Shown: piece by piece, positions 1-7,642 of the stretch
How the letters are laid out: every line of letters begins with the position of its first letter
Numbering within the stretch: the stretch's first letter is position 1
Assembly: GCA_046048295.1 (NCBI GenBank)
Contig: JBJOGJ010000025.1
Coordinates: forward strand, 1-25,724
Direction: 5' to 3'
Length of the DNA: 25,724 nt
Source: CBDCWA01 sp046048295
GTDB taxonomy: Bacteria > Pseudomonadota > Alphaproteobacteria > Rhizobiales > Hyphomicrobiaceae
Position numbers and translations under genes: made by a program
Notes under the pieces: generated by a model
Told to the model about the DNA's origin: nothing
Seen by the model: the letters and a program-made list of their open reading frames with translations, nothing else
The model's database searches: none

Positions 1-399
1 ATGCTCACGATTGTCACCTCGTCCTGGTTCACAGCCTTGCCTGACGGCTACATGCGCATCGGCATCTCAAGGGGGCAGCCGCGGCGTCAGTCTGGCTACC
101 GGATGTACCGCAAGCTTGCACCGGGTCCGTGGTTCAACTCGGTGACCGAGGACGAGTACCGCAGGCGCTACATGGCCCAGCTCCATGCGCTTGACGCCCG
201 TCAGGTCGTCGCTGATCTTGAAGCACTTGCTGCTGGCCGCATACCCGCCCTTCTCTGCTACGAGCGCCCGGACGACGGGTACTTCTGCCACCGCGGCTTC
301 GTAAGCGCCTGGCTCAAGGACGCGCTCGGTCTCGACGTGCCAGAATATGGGCTGAACGGGTGCGGCTGGGACCATCCGAAACTGCCAAGAAAACCGTGA
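1..399 (+). CDS. DUF488-like small protein
   Basis: Encodes 132 residues from an ATG at the first base of the window, so an upstream start cannot be excluded, although the protein reads as complete. From memory it matches short DUF488-type proteins: an N-terminal SSWFTALPDGYMRIGISRG segment, a central GPWFNSV segment, and a C-terminal ALLCYERP followed by a CHR motif (about residues 84-98), then a WL..ALGLDVPE segment. The CYE and CHR motifs supply the two conserved cysteines of the family. The biochemical role of DUF488 is unknown. It is followed after 22 bases by a small gene with a strong ribosome site and then by an alcohol dehydrogenase, all on the same strand, so the three probably form one transcript. 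The family call is recognition by eye. Confidence 0.6.
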   Translation: MLTIVTSSWFTALPDGYMRIGISRGQPRRQSGYRMYRKLAPGPWFNSVTEDEYRRRYMAQLHALDARQVVADLEALAAGRIPALLCYERPDDGYFCHRGFVSAWLKDALGLDVPEYGLNGCGWDHPKLPRKP

Positions 400-421
400 C
401 TACGCAGGAAAGGAGACACGC

Positions 422-670
422 ATGAGTATGTTCCGCCTCAGGGCTGACAAGCCCAAGACCCGCACCACGCGCGTCAAGATCGCGGTGGCGCTCGACGACG
501 ATGGCAACTGGGTGGCTTGCGGTGGCTCGCATTGGGGTGATGGAGCAACCACCGCCGAAGTGCTTGAAGACCTGATCGAGGTCGTATCGGGCGACGCCCC
601 GCAGCAGTTCTGGTTGGTCGTGGATCTTCCCGTGTGGACGAGTGAGGTGCATGCTACGCACGAGGAGTAA
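422..670 (+). CDS. Small hypothetical protein
   Basis: Encodes 82 residues. The start is well supported: the sequence just upstream reads AGGAAAGGAGACACGC before the ATG, a near-perfect Shine-Dalgarno site. I do not recognise a family. The protein is soluble, with a basic N-terminus (residues 6-18), an acidic middle and no signal peptide or membrane segment. A pattern of alternating hydrophobic residues (VKIAVALDDDGNWVACG, then FWLVVDLPVW) suggests a small beta-rich fold. It lies 22 bases after the DUF488-like gene and 3 bases before the alcohol dehydrogenase start, so it is almost certainly translated within the same operon. No function is proposed. Confidence 0.6.
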   Translation: MSMFRLRADKPKTRTTRVKIAVALDDDGNWVACGGSHWGDGATTAEVLEDLIEVVSGDAPQQFWLVVDLPVWTSEVHATHEE

Positions 671-673
671 GCC

Positions 674-1657
674 ATGAGGGCAATGGTCCTCCAGGATGTC
701 GGAAAGCCGCTTAAGCTTGTCGAGAGATCCGACCCCAAGCCGGGCCCCGGCCAGATTCTTGTTGAGGTGAGCGCGTGTGCGGTCTGTCGAACAGACTTGC
801 ACGTCGTCGATGGCGAACTGAAGGACGCTCGGCTCCCTATCATTCCTGGCCATGAGATCGTCGGGCGGATCGTTGAGATTGGCGAAGGCGTGGAGCACCA
901 CCGCAAAGGCCAACGCGTCGGCATCCCCTGGCTCGGGCATACCTGTGGGTGCTGTCGTTACTGCCTCTCGAACAGAGAGAACCTTTGCGACCACGCTCGG
1001 TTCACCGGCTACCACCTCGACGGCGGCTTCGCGACGCACTGCGTCGCTGACGCCGAATACTGCTTCGCGCTCCCCGAAAGGTACGACGACGCACACGTAG
1101 CGCCCCTTCTCTGCGCGGGTCTCATCGGCTACAGGAGCCTCAGGATGGCCGGAGACGCCCGGCGCCTCGGCATCTATGGCTTCGGTGCGGCTGCCCACAT
1201 CATCGCACAGGTGGCGCAAGCCGAGGGGCGTGAAGTCTATGCGTTCACGCGACCAGGGGACGTAGCCGCTCAGGACTTCGCGCGCTCGCTCGGTGCCAGA
1301 TGGGCTGGTGCCTCCAACGAGAGACGACCTGAGGAGCTTGACGGTGCAATCATCTTTGCTCCGGTCGGGGCCCTGGTCCCAGCAGCGCTCAGGTCAACGC
1401 GCAAGGGCGGCACCGTCGTGTTGGGCGGCATTCATATGAGCGACATTCCAGCCATGCCGTACGAGACCTTGTGGGGGGAGCGGGTGGTACGGTCAGTGGC
1501 CAACCTGACGAGGCAGGACGCGGTGGAGTTCCTGGCGCTCGCCGGGGGGCTGCCTATCGAGACGACAGTGGAAACCATGCCGCTGGCGGACGCCAACGAG
1601 GCGCTCGCCCGGCTGCGAGAAGGACGCTTGACGGGTGCCGCGGTGTTGGTTCCCTGA
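674..1657 (+). CDS. Zinc-dependent alcohol dehydrogenase (MDR family)
   Basis: A 327-residue medium-chain dehydrogenase/reductase, expected to oxidise an alcohol or reduce an aldehyde with NAD(P) in the cytoplasm. Catalytic zinc ligands are visible: Cys38 in the CAVCRTDLH motif and His60-Glu61 in the GHE motif. The structural zinc site is complete, with Cys91, Cys94, Cys97 and Cys105. The Rossmann fold begins near residue 165, where the usual GxGxxG appears as GIYGFGAAAH. The length fits the short zinc-ADH subfamily. The start ATG is preceded by GAGGAG, which overlaps the end of the upstream small gene, indicating translational coupling. The substrate cannot be read from the sequence. Confidence 0.93.
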   Translation: MRAMVLQDVGKPLKLVERSDPKPGPGQILVEVSACAVCRTDLHVVDGELKDARLPIIPGHEIVGRIVEIGEGVEHHRKGQRVGIPWLGHTCGCCRYCLSNRENLCDHARFTGYHLDGGFATHCVADAEYCFALPERYDDAHVAPLLCAGLIGYRSLRMAGDARRLGIYGFGAAAHIIAQVAQAEGREVYAFTRPGDVAAQDFARSLGARWAGASNERRPEELDGAIIFAPVGALVPAALRSTRKGGTVVLGGIHMSDIPAMPYETLWGERVVRSVANLTRQDAVEFLALAGGLPIETTVETMPLADANEALARLREGRLTGAAVLVP

Positions 1658-2006
1658 GACATCCGCCAAGGGCGAGCCAGGTCGGCTGGGCGGAGTTTGC
1701 GGACTCTGTGGGTCGAGTCGCCCAGCTGCAGGGCATGTCAGCTCTCACCAGCTCCGGACATGAGTTGTGCGGCGCACAAGCTCACTTTTGACCCACTACA
1801 GCCCTGAGCAGTTGCGGCATCCTGACCACATCTTCGGCATACCCACAGTGGAAAGCCGACCTCACCACGTGCTGCAATGCATCGAGACTGGGCTCGCTGC
1901 AGCTTAACCGCAGCAAGTCACACAGCCGACATGGACAACGTCATCAGGCCATCCCCAGGCTGGACTTGGCTCACTGCGAACGGCACCAGCCTGGACGGCG
2001 CGTACC
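1658..2006. other. 349-base intergenic region without a gene
   Basis: No supported gene lies here. Short open frames that cross it lack ribosome sites and recognisable motifs. The region separates the end of the alcohol dehydrogenase (+) from the end of the exporter ATPase (-), so both neighbours converge on it. Just after the dehydrogenase stop (about 1666-1694) there is a GC-rich partial inverted repeat (CGCC..AGCC / GGCT..GGCG) that could help termination but has no T-run. At 1739-1761 and about 1783-1793 it carries short stretches that recur in other intergenic regions of the window. Confidence 0.6.
1739..1761 (+). repeat. Dispersed intergenic repeat fragment, copy 1
   Basis: These 23 bases match 17144-17166 at 21 of 23 positions, starting CAGCTCTCACCAGC and ending CGGACAT; the two differing bases are adjacent. 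Both copies lie outside genes. A further stretch, ACTTTTGACCC, follows about 20 bases later here and recurs at about 9891-9901, also intergenic. The pattern suggests degraded members of a dispersed noncoding repeat; the origin is unknown to me. Confidence 0.45.
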
Positions 2007-2753
2007 CTATCCCGAGGCACACTCGTGATTGTCCCGGTCACGCAGTTCGTTGCGATCCGCTTCGACAATCGCAGTGTCGCGTGCCAGAGCGCCATCTTCG
2101 AGGGTGATGATGCGATCGGCGAGGTCGAGGATTCTGGGATCGTGCGTGACCATTACAGTTGTGGTGCCGCGTTCGGTTCCAAGCTTTTTCAAGAGTTCAA
2201 CGACAGCCATGCCGGACACCTTATCGAGTGCCGCGGTCGGCTCGTCGGCGAACACGATCTCGGGGTTTGAGACCAGCGCCCGGGCAATGGCAACACGCTG
2301 TTTCTGCCCTCCCGACAGGTTCGCCGGCAGGTACTCGATGCGCTCGGCGAGACCGACGAGACCGAGCATGTGCTCGACGGCGGCGGATTGGCGCGCCGGT
2401 TGCCCGCGACCGTGCACCTGCAGTCCCATGAGTACATTCTGCCGCGCGGTCAGACTATCGTGCAGGTTATGGGCCTGGAACACGATGCCGACCCGTCGCC
2501 TAAGGCTCATCTGCGTCTCTTCATCGGCGCCGTTGAGTTCGGTGCCGAGTAGGCGGACGCTGCCCCAGTGGACGTCGCGCAGACAAGCCATCAGCGTTAG
2601 GAGGGTCGTCTTGCCCGAACCTGACGGCCCCATCAGCACGGTCAGAGAGCCGCGCGCCACGGTGAGAGAGATGTCGAAAAGCGCCTGAATGCGTATGTCG
2701 CCAGTACCGAAATAGTGGTCAAGATGGCTAACGATAATCGGGTGCTGGTCCAT
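2007..2753 (-). CDS. devA: DevA-type ABC exporter ATP-binding protein
   Basis: A 248-residue ABC ATPase of the LolD/MacB/DevA group, expected to power the adjacent FtsX-type permease at the inner membrane. Motifs in order: Walker A GPSGSGKTT at residues 42-50, Q-loop in VFQAHNL (about 91-97), signature LSGGQ at 146-150, Walker B IVFADE at 166-171 with DEPTAALD following, and the switch histidine in VTHD near residue 203. The start ATG follows AGGACCCGCA, a usable ribosome site, nine bases after the permease stop. It is the third gene of the devBCA-like operon. The symbol is given by family similarity to the cyanobacterial exporter, not by proven function. Confidence 0.88.
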   Translation of the reverse strand: MDQHPIIVSHLDHYFGTGDIRIQALFDISLTVARGSLTVLMGPSGSGKTTLLTLMACLRDVHWGSVRLLGTELNGADEETQMSLRRRVGIVFQAHNLHDSLTARQNVLMGLQVHGRGQPARQSAAVEHMLGLVGLAERIEYLPANLSGGQKQRVAIARALVSNPEIVFADEPTAALDKVSGMAVVELLKKLGTERGTTTVMVTHDPRILDLADRIITLEDGALARDTAIVEADRNELRDRDNHECASG

Positions 2754-2762
2754 TGCGGGTCC

Positions 2763-3941
2763 TCAGAACAGGTCGGCGGGATCGGCCGCCGCCAGCTTGC
2801 GTATCGCCAGCATGCCTGAAATCCCGCAAGCGGCTATAGTGCCGATGAACACTGCGATCGCACGCTCGGTCGTCATGAAGATCGGGATGTTTGTGAGATG
2901 CGCGAGCGTCTGATAGAACAGCTCGGACAAGATCAGGCCGGGCCAGAAGCCGATCGCGGCCAGGATGATCGCCTCCTCCATGATGATCCCGACGAAGAAC
3001 GCATTCGGGTAGCCCATCGCCTTGAAAGTGGCATACTCGCGGATGTGGTCGGTCACGTCCGAGTTCAGCACCTGATATGCGATGACGATGCCGACGATAA
3101 TGCCGATGCCAACGCCGAATGCGAAGATCAGCCCCGTTGGGCGCTCGGTCATCTGGTAGCGCTGCTCGTCTTCCATGGCTTTGCTGATTGGCCGGATGCG
3201 GACTGTCCCGGGTGGGAGAAGCTGGGTCAGCTCCCCGGCGACGCGGCCAGCATCGACGCCCGCTTTCAGCTTTAGCAGGATGTGGCTGGGGTTGGCCGAA
3301 CTGCGCCTGGGAAACAGGTGAAAGAACGTCTGGTCCGACACGATGAAGACCCCGTCGCCGCCGAACCCCCCGCCGATCGACGTGGTACCTATCGCGCCCA
3401 GCTGGCGATTGCCGATCTCGAAGCTGAGCGGCGCGTCGGGCACGGCCTTTTGGAAGCTGCTCATGTCCACGAAGCGCGTTCTGAGGTCGACGAGTGCCGT
3501 GTCCTGAAGGGCAAGACTGACCAGGGGGGCGGCGAGGTCGGACGCAACGAAGGCCGTGGCCTGGGGGTCGAGGCCGACGAACTGTATCTTCGAGGAACTG
3601 GCCGAGCCGGACAGCCATGAGGTGCTGCCGAGAAAGATCGGCGTGCCTGCTGTCACATCGGGATGGACCAGGGCCTGGAACATGCGCTGGCGTGGCAGCG
3701 TGGCTGTATCGGCGAGCGTCTCGGTATCCATAGGTGAGATCAGCAGCAGGTTGGGCTGAAACAGGCGGTAGGGAGTCGCCACCGATTCATACATCGAGCC
3801 CGCAAGACCGAGTTGGACGAACACCAGCACGTTCGCGAAAGCAACGCCTGCTAGCGCGGCGGCGAACCTAGCCGGATTGTGGGTCAGCTGCAGGAAGCCG
3901 ACCGGCAGACGCCCGAGGAGCCGTGTCAGGAGCGCGGTCAT
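2763..3941 (-). CDS. devC: DevC-type ABC exporter permease (FtsX/MacB fold)
   Basis: A 392-residue permease with the four-helix FtsX/MacB plan: one membrane segment near residues 28-48, a large extracytoplasmic domain (about 50-260), then three C-terminal helices around 265-290, 310-335 and 355-380. The motif HIREYATFKAMGYPN, just after the second helix, is characteristic of DevC proteins, and the C-terminus (RKLAAADPADLF) is typical of the family. The start overlaps the stop of the membrane fusion gene by four bases (ATGA), and the ATPase gene follows after nine bases. Together they should form a tripartite-type exporter; in cyanobacteria DevBCA exports glycolipid. What is exported here is unknown. 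Confidence 0.9.
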   Translation of the reverse strand: MTALLTRLLGRLPVGFLQLTHNPARFAAALAGVAFANVLVFVQLGLAGSMYESVATPYRLFQPNLLLISPMDTETLADTATLPRQRMFQALVHPDVTAGTPIFLGSTSWLSGSASSSKIQFVGLDPQATAFVASDLAAPLVSLALQDTALVDLRTRFVDMSSFQKAVPDAPLSFEIGNRQLGAIGTTSIGGGFGGDGVFIVSDQTFFHLFPRRSSANPSHILLKLKAGVDAGRVAGELTQLLPPGTVRIRPISKAMEDEQRYQMTERPTGLIFAFGVGIGIIVGIVIAYQVLNSDVTDHIREYATFKAMGYPNAFFVGIIMEEAIILAAIGFWPGLILSELFYQTLAHLTNIPIFMTTERAIAVFIGTIAACGISGMLAIRKLAAADPADLF

Positions 3942-5272
3942 TGTGCGGCCTCCTTGGCGCGATCCTCTTGCCCAACAGCAGCATGGATGCGCGCGACGAC
4001 CTCAAGGCCGACGAGGCGGGCAGCACGTGCGCTCGAGGCTTCATCGAGGGCGACGATCACCTGCAGCACCCGTGCGTCGGTGTTCGCGGCAGGGTCGTCG
4101 GCCGTCACCTTCTGGCGTCCAACGAGGGTCCCGATACGCGCTACCTTTCCGGCTAAACCTGTCTTACCCAGGGCGCTGGATCGGAGCGAGGCCGATTGCC
4201 CAACGGCGACCCGCGAGACGTTCGTCTGAAACACTTCGAGTTCGGCTTCCATCAAAGAGGTGTCGCCCAACTTCAAAAGCCCGTCCGCCGGCGGTCGTTC
4301 GCCTTCGCGCAGGGCGAGTTCGATGATAGTGCCGGCGCGCGGCGCGTAAACACGAGCACGCTCCAGATCTTTCCGCGCTTGTTTTACGGCCGCCTCGGCT
4401 GCCGCCAGTTCGGCCTCGGCCAGCGCGATGTCGACCTGCCTGCCGTCTGCCCCGGGGGTGTAGCGCGACAACGTGGCGGTCAGGCGGGCCAAGTCGGCCT
4501 TTGCTGCGTCGGCTTTCGACTGAGCGTCTTCGAGACGTGCCTCGGTGGTCACATCGCGCTCCCGGAGTTTGCGCGCACGAGCCAGATCGGATTCGGCTGC
4601 GGCCTGACTGACCTTGGCACTTTGCACCAGGGCGCGCGTTTCTGCTTCACCGACGGCAATCTGAGCCCTCATCTTGCCCAGGCTTGCGCGCCGGGTCGCG
4701 AGGGTTGACTCGGCGTTCTCGAGCACGGCCTCGAATTGAATACGCGTGTCGAGCACCGCTAGCAGCGCGCCCTTCTCGACGACGTCGCCTTGAGAAACCA
4801 GCAGCTTCTCGATGCGGGCATCGCCTGTGCCGGCTGGCAGGCCGACCGCAACAATCCCTTCGCGCGGGCGCAGGCGGCCGAGCGCGAGCACATCGCCGAC
4901 CGCCAGCGCCGCGACGCGCTCCCTCGACGGTATCCGCTCGACCGGGAGCGCGATCGGCTTGCCGGCGCCGGCGCCGGGTTCAAGCCGCGTCCAGTTGAAG
5001 ATCGCCCGTAACGCTGGGCCCTGGAAGTAGAGCCCCAGCACGCCGCCGAGCAACAATAAGGCCATCGCGATCGCAGCGATACTGAGCAGGCTCGGCCGGG
5101 CACGCGGGGTCGTCGGTGAGGGTGCGGCTTTCCCGCTGTCAGCGAGCGGCAGCGAACCAGGCTCGCCGGGCCGACTGGTTGACGCGGACGCGCTTGTCTC
5201 TAATGACATGCGCGCTTTAATCCAATCCGTGGCTCTGCCGAGGGAAACCCGGAAGTCATCAAGTATTGTCAT
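3938..5272 (-). CDS. devB: DevB-type periplasmic membrane fusion protein (HlyD family)
   Basis: A 444-residue membrane fusion protein. A cytoplasmic N-terminus of about 60 residues, rich in Ser, Pro and Ala, is followed by one membrane helix (about 61-83). Then come a lipoyl/barrel-sandwich half near 125-175, a long Ala/Glu/Arg-rich coiled-coil hairpin (about 180-310) with the ARVYAPRAGTIIEL return strand, and a C-terminal beta-barrel region. It should bridge the DevAC pump to an outer-membrane channel; no TolC-type gene lies in this window. The ATG at 5272 has only a weak upstream AAG, and an internal ATG at 5209 is possible but would leave a very short N-terminus. It is first in the operon. 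Confidence 0.9.
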   Translation of the reverse strand: MTILDDFRVSLGRATDWIKARMSLETSASASTSRPGEPGSLPLADSGKAAPSPTTPRARPSLLSIAAIAMALLLLGGVLGLYFQGPALRAIFNWTRLEPGAGAGKPIALPVERIPSRERVAALAVGDVLALGRLRPREGIVAVGLPAGTGDARIEKLLVSQGDVVEKGALLAVLDTRIQFEAVLENAESTLATRRASLGKMRAQIAVGEAETRALVQSAKVSQAAAESDLARARKLRERDVTTEARLEDAQSKADAAKADLARLTATLSRYTPGADGRQVDIALAEAELAAAEAAVKQARKDLERARVYAPRAGTIIELALREGERPPADGLLKLGDTSLMEAELEVFQTNVSRVAVGQSASLRSSALGKTGLAGKVARIGTLVGRQKVTADDPAANTDARVLQVIVALDEASSARAARLVGLEVVARIHAAVGQEDRAKEAAQ

Positions 5273-5459
5273 ATCTTGCCGTTGCCGAATTCTTTATGTG
5301 CCAACGCTGGGACATTGGTCTTACCGTTCCAAACCTCGGCGGGGCTTTGAGACATGTGAGCCCGCTGGGGTCTTGTTACGAACTGGCAAACAGTCGGGGC
5401 GCGCTCATTGGCCTGAATGCGTCCCGAACTGTTCCCTGAAAGCAAAGCGATACCCTGCA

Positions 5460-5702
5460 TTAGCCGCAGCGGTGGGTGTATTTGATCCACCGGCGGCAGA
5501 CGCCGCCCCGCCACAATGTGCAGCGCCGATGGACGTGCACGAAGCGGCGGCAATGCACCGTCTGTACGTTAGCGTTCTGGTTGCCGAAGAGAAACTTGAG
5601 CTGTGTTGGAGCTGGAGCAGCGGCGGCCGCCGGGGCCAGTTGCGCCATCCCGATCATGATTGGAAGGATGGCAGCCGACGCCAATACCGTAGATACTTTC
5701 AT
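5460..5702 (-). CDS. Small secreted basic four-cysteine protein
   Basis: An 80-residue exported protein. The open frame extends further upstream, but the ATG at 5702 is chosen because it is preceded by CGGAGAAACGAA, a clear ribosome site, and begins a textbook signal peptide (MKVSTVLASAAILPIMIG, then Ala-rich to about residue 28). The mature part is short and very basic, with four cysteines in VHC, RRC, GVC and HRC contexts near the C-terminus, probably forming two disulfides in the periplasm. I do not recognise a named family. It lies 71 bases after the EF-hand gene on the same strand. No function is proposed. Confidence 0.7.
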   Translation of the reverse strand: MKVSTVLASAAILPIMIGMAQLAPAAAAAPAPTQLKFLFGNQNANVQTVHCRRFVHVHRRCTLWRGGVCRRWIKYTHRCG

Positions 5703-5773
5703 TTCGTTTCTCCGTTGCTTAAAGAGCTTCCAAGGAAGCGCCGATGCATTCCCCACCGCCGCAACTCTGCTGA

Positions 5774-6088
5774 CTACTGCTGGGCTCGCGCCGCGATTTC
5801 TTGTTTGGACACCACGCCGTCTCCGTTCGCGTCTGCCTCGCCAAAGGCCTTTGCGTACATCCCAAAACGGCGGATCATCCTGGCTCGGCCGAGGTTGTGG
5901 TCCGCATTGAGATTGATGAAGGTCGTGAACTCGGCCATATCGAGCTTCTCGTCGCGGTTGACGTCAGCCGCCAGGAAATTGGCCTGCGCCTGCTCCCGCT
6001 GCGAATCGGCGTTGGCCGGGGCAGCGATGGTGAGCGCCATAAGTGCTGCGGTACTGAATAGCTTGGCTGTGATGGTCTTGGAGGTCAT
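5774..6088 (-). CDS. Secreted EF-hand calcium-binding protein
   Basis: A 104-residue protein with a signal peptide (about residues 1-27, cleavage likely after ANA) and two EF-hand loops: DVNRDEKLDMAE and DANGDGVVSKQE. The first has acidic or polar residues at loop positions 1, 3, 5, 9 and 12. The second ends in Glu at position 12 but has Ser at position 9. It therefore probably binds calcium in the periplasm or outside the cell. Small secreted EF-hand proteins of this size are common in alphaproteobacteria; their roles are mostly unproven. The ATG is clear but the upstream ribosome site is weak. It is cotranscribed, or nearly so, with the downstream four-cysteine protein. Confidence 0.85.
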   Translation of the reverse strand: MTSKTITAKLFSTAALMALTIAAPANADSQREQAQANFLAADVNRDEKLDMAEFTTFINLNADHNLGRARMIRRFGMYAKAFGEADANGDGVVSKQEIAARAQQ

Positions 6089-6145
6089 TTGTGGCTCATT
6101 CTGTTTCGAGTGCGTTTGCAGATGGTATCGAGTGGTTCTGTGAAA

Positions 6146-7060
6146 TTACGCTTCGACTGTGCCGCTCCCTTTCCGTTCAATTTCTCTCGCATTTTCTTTG
6201 CCGGGATCACCTGCAGAGCGCGGCGGGCCAAATAGGATCCGCAACCAACCTGCCAGTCCGGTATTCGAATTTCGAAGATCCTTGAGGAGTGCAGCCCACT
6301 CACCAAAGACGATCGTGACCGGGTTATGCGATGGCTCACGACCGACGAGCCCATAACGCAGGGGCTCCTCACTTGGCGGAGCTGCGAATGTGCCGAACAG
6401 CCGGTCGAAGATGATAAGCGTTCCGCCGAAGTTCTTGTCGAGGCACGCTTCGTTGCAAGCGTGGTGCACCATATGGTGCGTCGGAGTGTTCAAGCTCCAT
6501 TCGAGTGGCCCGAGGCGGGGTGCCAGCTCCGAATGGATGAAGAACTGATAGCCAAGGTTCGCGCCGAGGGTCGCGGCAATGGCGAGCGGATGGAAGCCGA
6601 TGAGCGCGAGCGGCACATAGAACAGAAAGTGTCCGGATATTCCGGCCGTCCAGCCGAGCCGAATGCCGGCCGTCAGGTTGAATCGTGTCGGCGAGTGATG
6701 AACCGAATGGGTCGCCCATAGCCAGCGCACGGTGTGCGAGGTGCGATGGTGCCAGTAGTAGACGAACTCGACGAGCACGAAGAGCCCAACCCAGGCCAAT
6801 GGCGAGCCCAGATCGATATCGAAAAGACGATATTCGTAGGCCAGGAAAAACGGCACCGCGACAAGCGCAGCCTCAAGCGTTCGAATAATCCTGTTGCCAA
6901 TCGCGAGCACGAGCGATGCCGCCGTTTCTTTCGCGTCATGCGTCTCGAGGTGCGCCAGCCGGCTGGCGGCATACTCCAGAACCATGAGCGTAATCACGGT
7001 TACCACAAACAACGGCACCAACCCGGAACGGGCTTCCGACAGCAGACCGGGATCGAACAT
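6146..7060 (-). CDS. Sterol desaturase / fatty acid hydroxylase family protein
   Basis: A 304-residue integral membrane di-iron enzyme. The histidine clusters of the superfamily are all visible: HRTSH (residues 105-109), HSVHH (118-122), His176 in FFIHSE, and HHMVHH (195-200). Hydrophobic segments lie around 12-30, 62-76, 86-103 and 140-172. The family hydroxylates or desaturates lipids at the membrane using O2; the lipid here is unknown. The open frame extends to 7108 through a GTG, but the ATG at 7060 is preferred because it follows AAAGGCGAGCCTC and puts the first hydrophobic segment at the usual distance. It sits among genes for exported proteins, which hints at an envelope role. Confidence 0.9.
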   Translation of the reverse strand: MFDPGLLSEARSGLVPLFVVTVITLMVLEYAASRLAHLETHDAKETAASLVLAIGNRIIRTLEAALVAVPFFLAYEYRLFDIDLGSPLAWVGLFVLVEFVYYWHHRTSHTVRWLWATHSVHHSPTRFNLTAGIRLGWTAGISGHFLFYVPLALIGFHPLAIAATLGANLGYQFFIHSELAPRLGPLEWSLNTPTHHMVHHACNEACLDKNFGGTLIIFDRLFGTFAAPPSEEPLRYGLVGREPSHNPVTIVFGEWAALLKDLRNSNTGLAGWLRILFGPPRSAGDPGKENAREIERKGSGTVEA

Positions 7061-7142
7061 GAGGCTCGCCTTTCGAAGTGGCGGGGCCGGTATGGGGCAG
7101 CCGGCCACGCGACAGCGCGTATGGGGAGGGATAGAGTTCGGC

Positions 7143-7445
7143 TTAGCGGGAGATCCTGCCGCTGCGCTGAAAGGCGCGTCCGGCCGGGCCGGTCGTCGTC
7201 CGGCTGCCGGAGCAGGTGCCGCCGCTGCACGAACCGGAACCGTTGCGGGTCACGGTTCGGCCGTAAGCGCCGGTAGCAGTTGCGGACCGCGCGCAGCTGC
7301 CGCCCGAGCAACTCCCCTGCGCGTTGAAGGTGTTCGTGCCGCGCGGGCCCGAGACGCTGCCGTTGCGCTCCCAGGCAGACGCGCTGGCAACCGTGGCGAT
7401 GGCGAGAATGCCGGTCAGGGCTGCGGTCGTGATCATGCTCTTCAT
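7143..7445 (-). CDS. Small secreted protein with two Cys-Gly-Ser repeats
   Basis: Encodes 100 residues. An N-terminal signal peptide (about 1-24, ending ASASA) is followed by a Gly/Ser/Thr/Arg-rich mature region containing two copies of a roughly 26-residue unit. Each unit starts GSCSGG(S/T)C and ends (R)T..G..GR....R.G. Each holds a C-x4-C pair, so disulfides in the periplasm or outside are likely. GAGG lies at a suitable distance before the ATG. It is divergent from the response regulator gene, with 197 bases between the two starts, so both could share control elements. I do not know a function for this family. Confidence 0.72.
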   Translation of the reverse strand: MKSMITTAALTGILAIATVASASAWERNGSVSGPRGTNTFNAQGSCSGGSCARSATATGAYGRTVTRNGSGSCSGGTCSGSRTTTGPAGRAFQRSGRISR

Positions 7446-7551
7446 GTGAACCTCGTGTGCTTTGCCGGGGGCCGGGATCGGCAGCCGGTCGGTTGCGACA
7501 CGACAGAAGCTACGGGCTCAAATTTGCTGGGGTTTTTCCGCTCGCAGGCGT

Positions 7552-7590
7552 TTTGTGACGATTGATGCTCGGTTTGTGTCGTTTTGTGTC
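7552..7590 (+). promoter_or_regulatory. Phased TTTGTGWC direct repeats, candidate response-regulator operator
   Basis: Three near-identical octamers lie at 7552-7559 (TTTGTGAC), 7573-7580 (TTTGTGTC) and 7583-7590 (TTTGTGTC). Their start-to-start spacings are 21 and 10 bases, that is two and one helical turns. OmpR/PhoB-type regulators bind as dimers to direct repeats spaced by about one turn. The repeats lie 53-91 bases before the regulator start and between two divergent genes, consistent with autoregulation. That they are bound by this regulator is inference. Confidence 0.5.
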
Positions 7591-7642
7591 TGAGGACTTC
7601 AAACACTTGCAGCACGGCCACGGATCGAACACATTGGCGCGC

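Noticed and set aside
1877..2107. Short plus-strand open frame in the intergenic region after the alcohol dehydrogenase.
   Set aside because: No ribosome site or recognisable sequence, and it runs into the antisense of the exporter ATPase.
2029..2688. Plus-strand open frame of 219 codons.
   Set aside because: It is the mirror of the exporter ATPase, whose Walker and signature motifs are on the minus strand; the frame is Ser/Arg/Pro-rich as expected for a shadow.
2728..3618. Minus-strand open frame of 296 codons.
   Set aside because: It overlaps the permease gene in another frame and is Arg/Pro-rich without hydrophobic segments; the permease frame has the DevC motifs.
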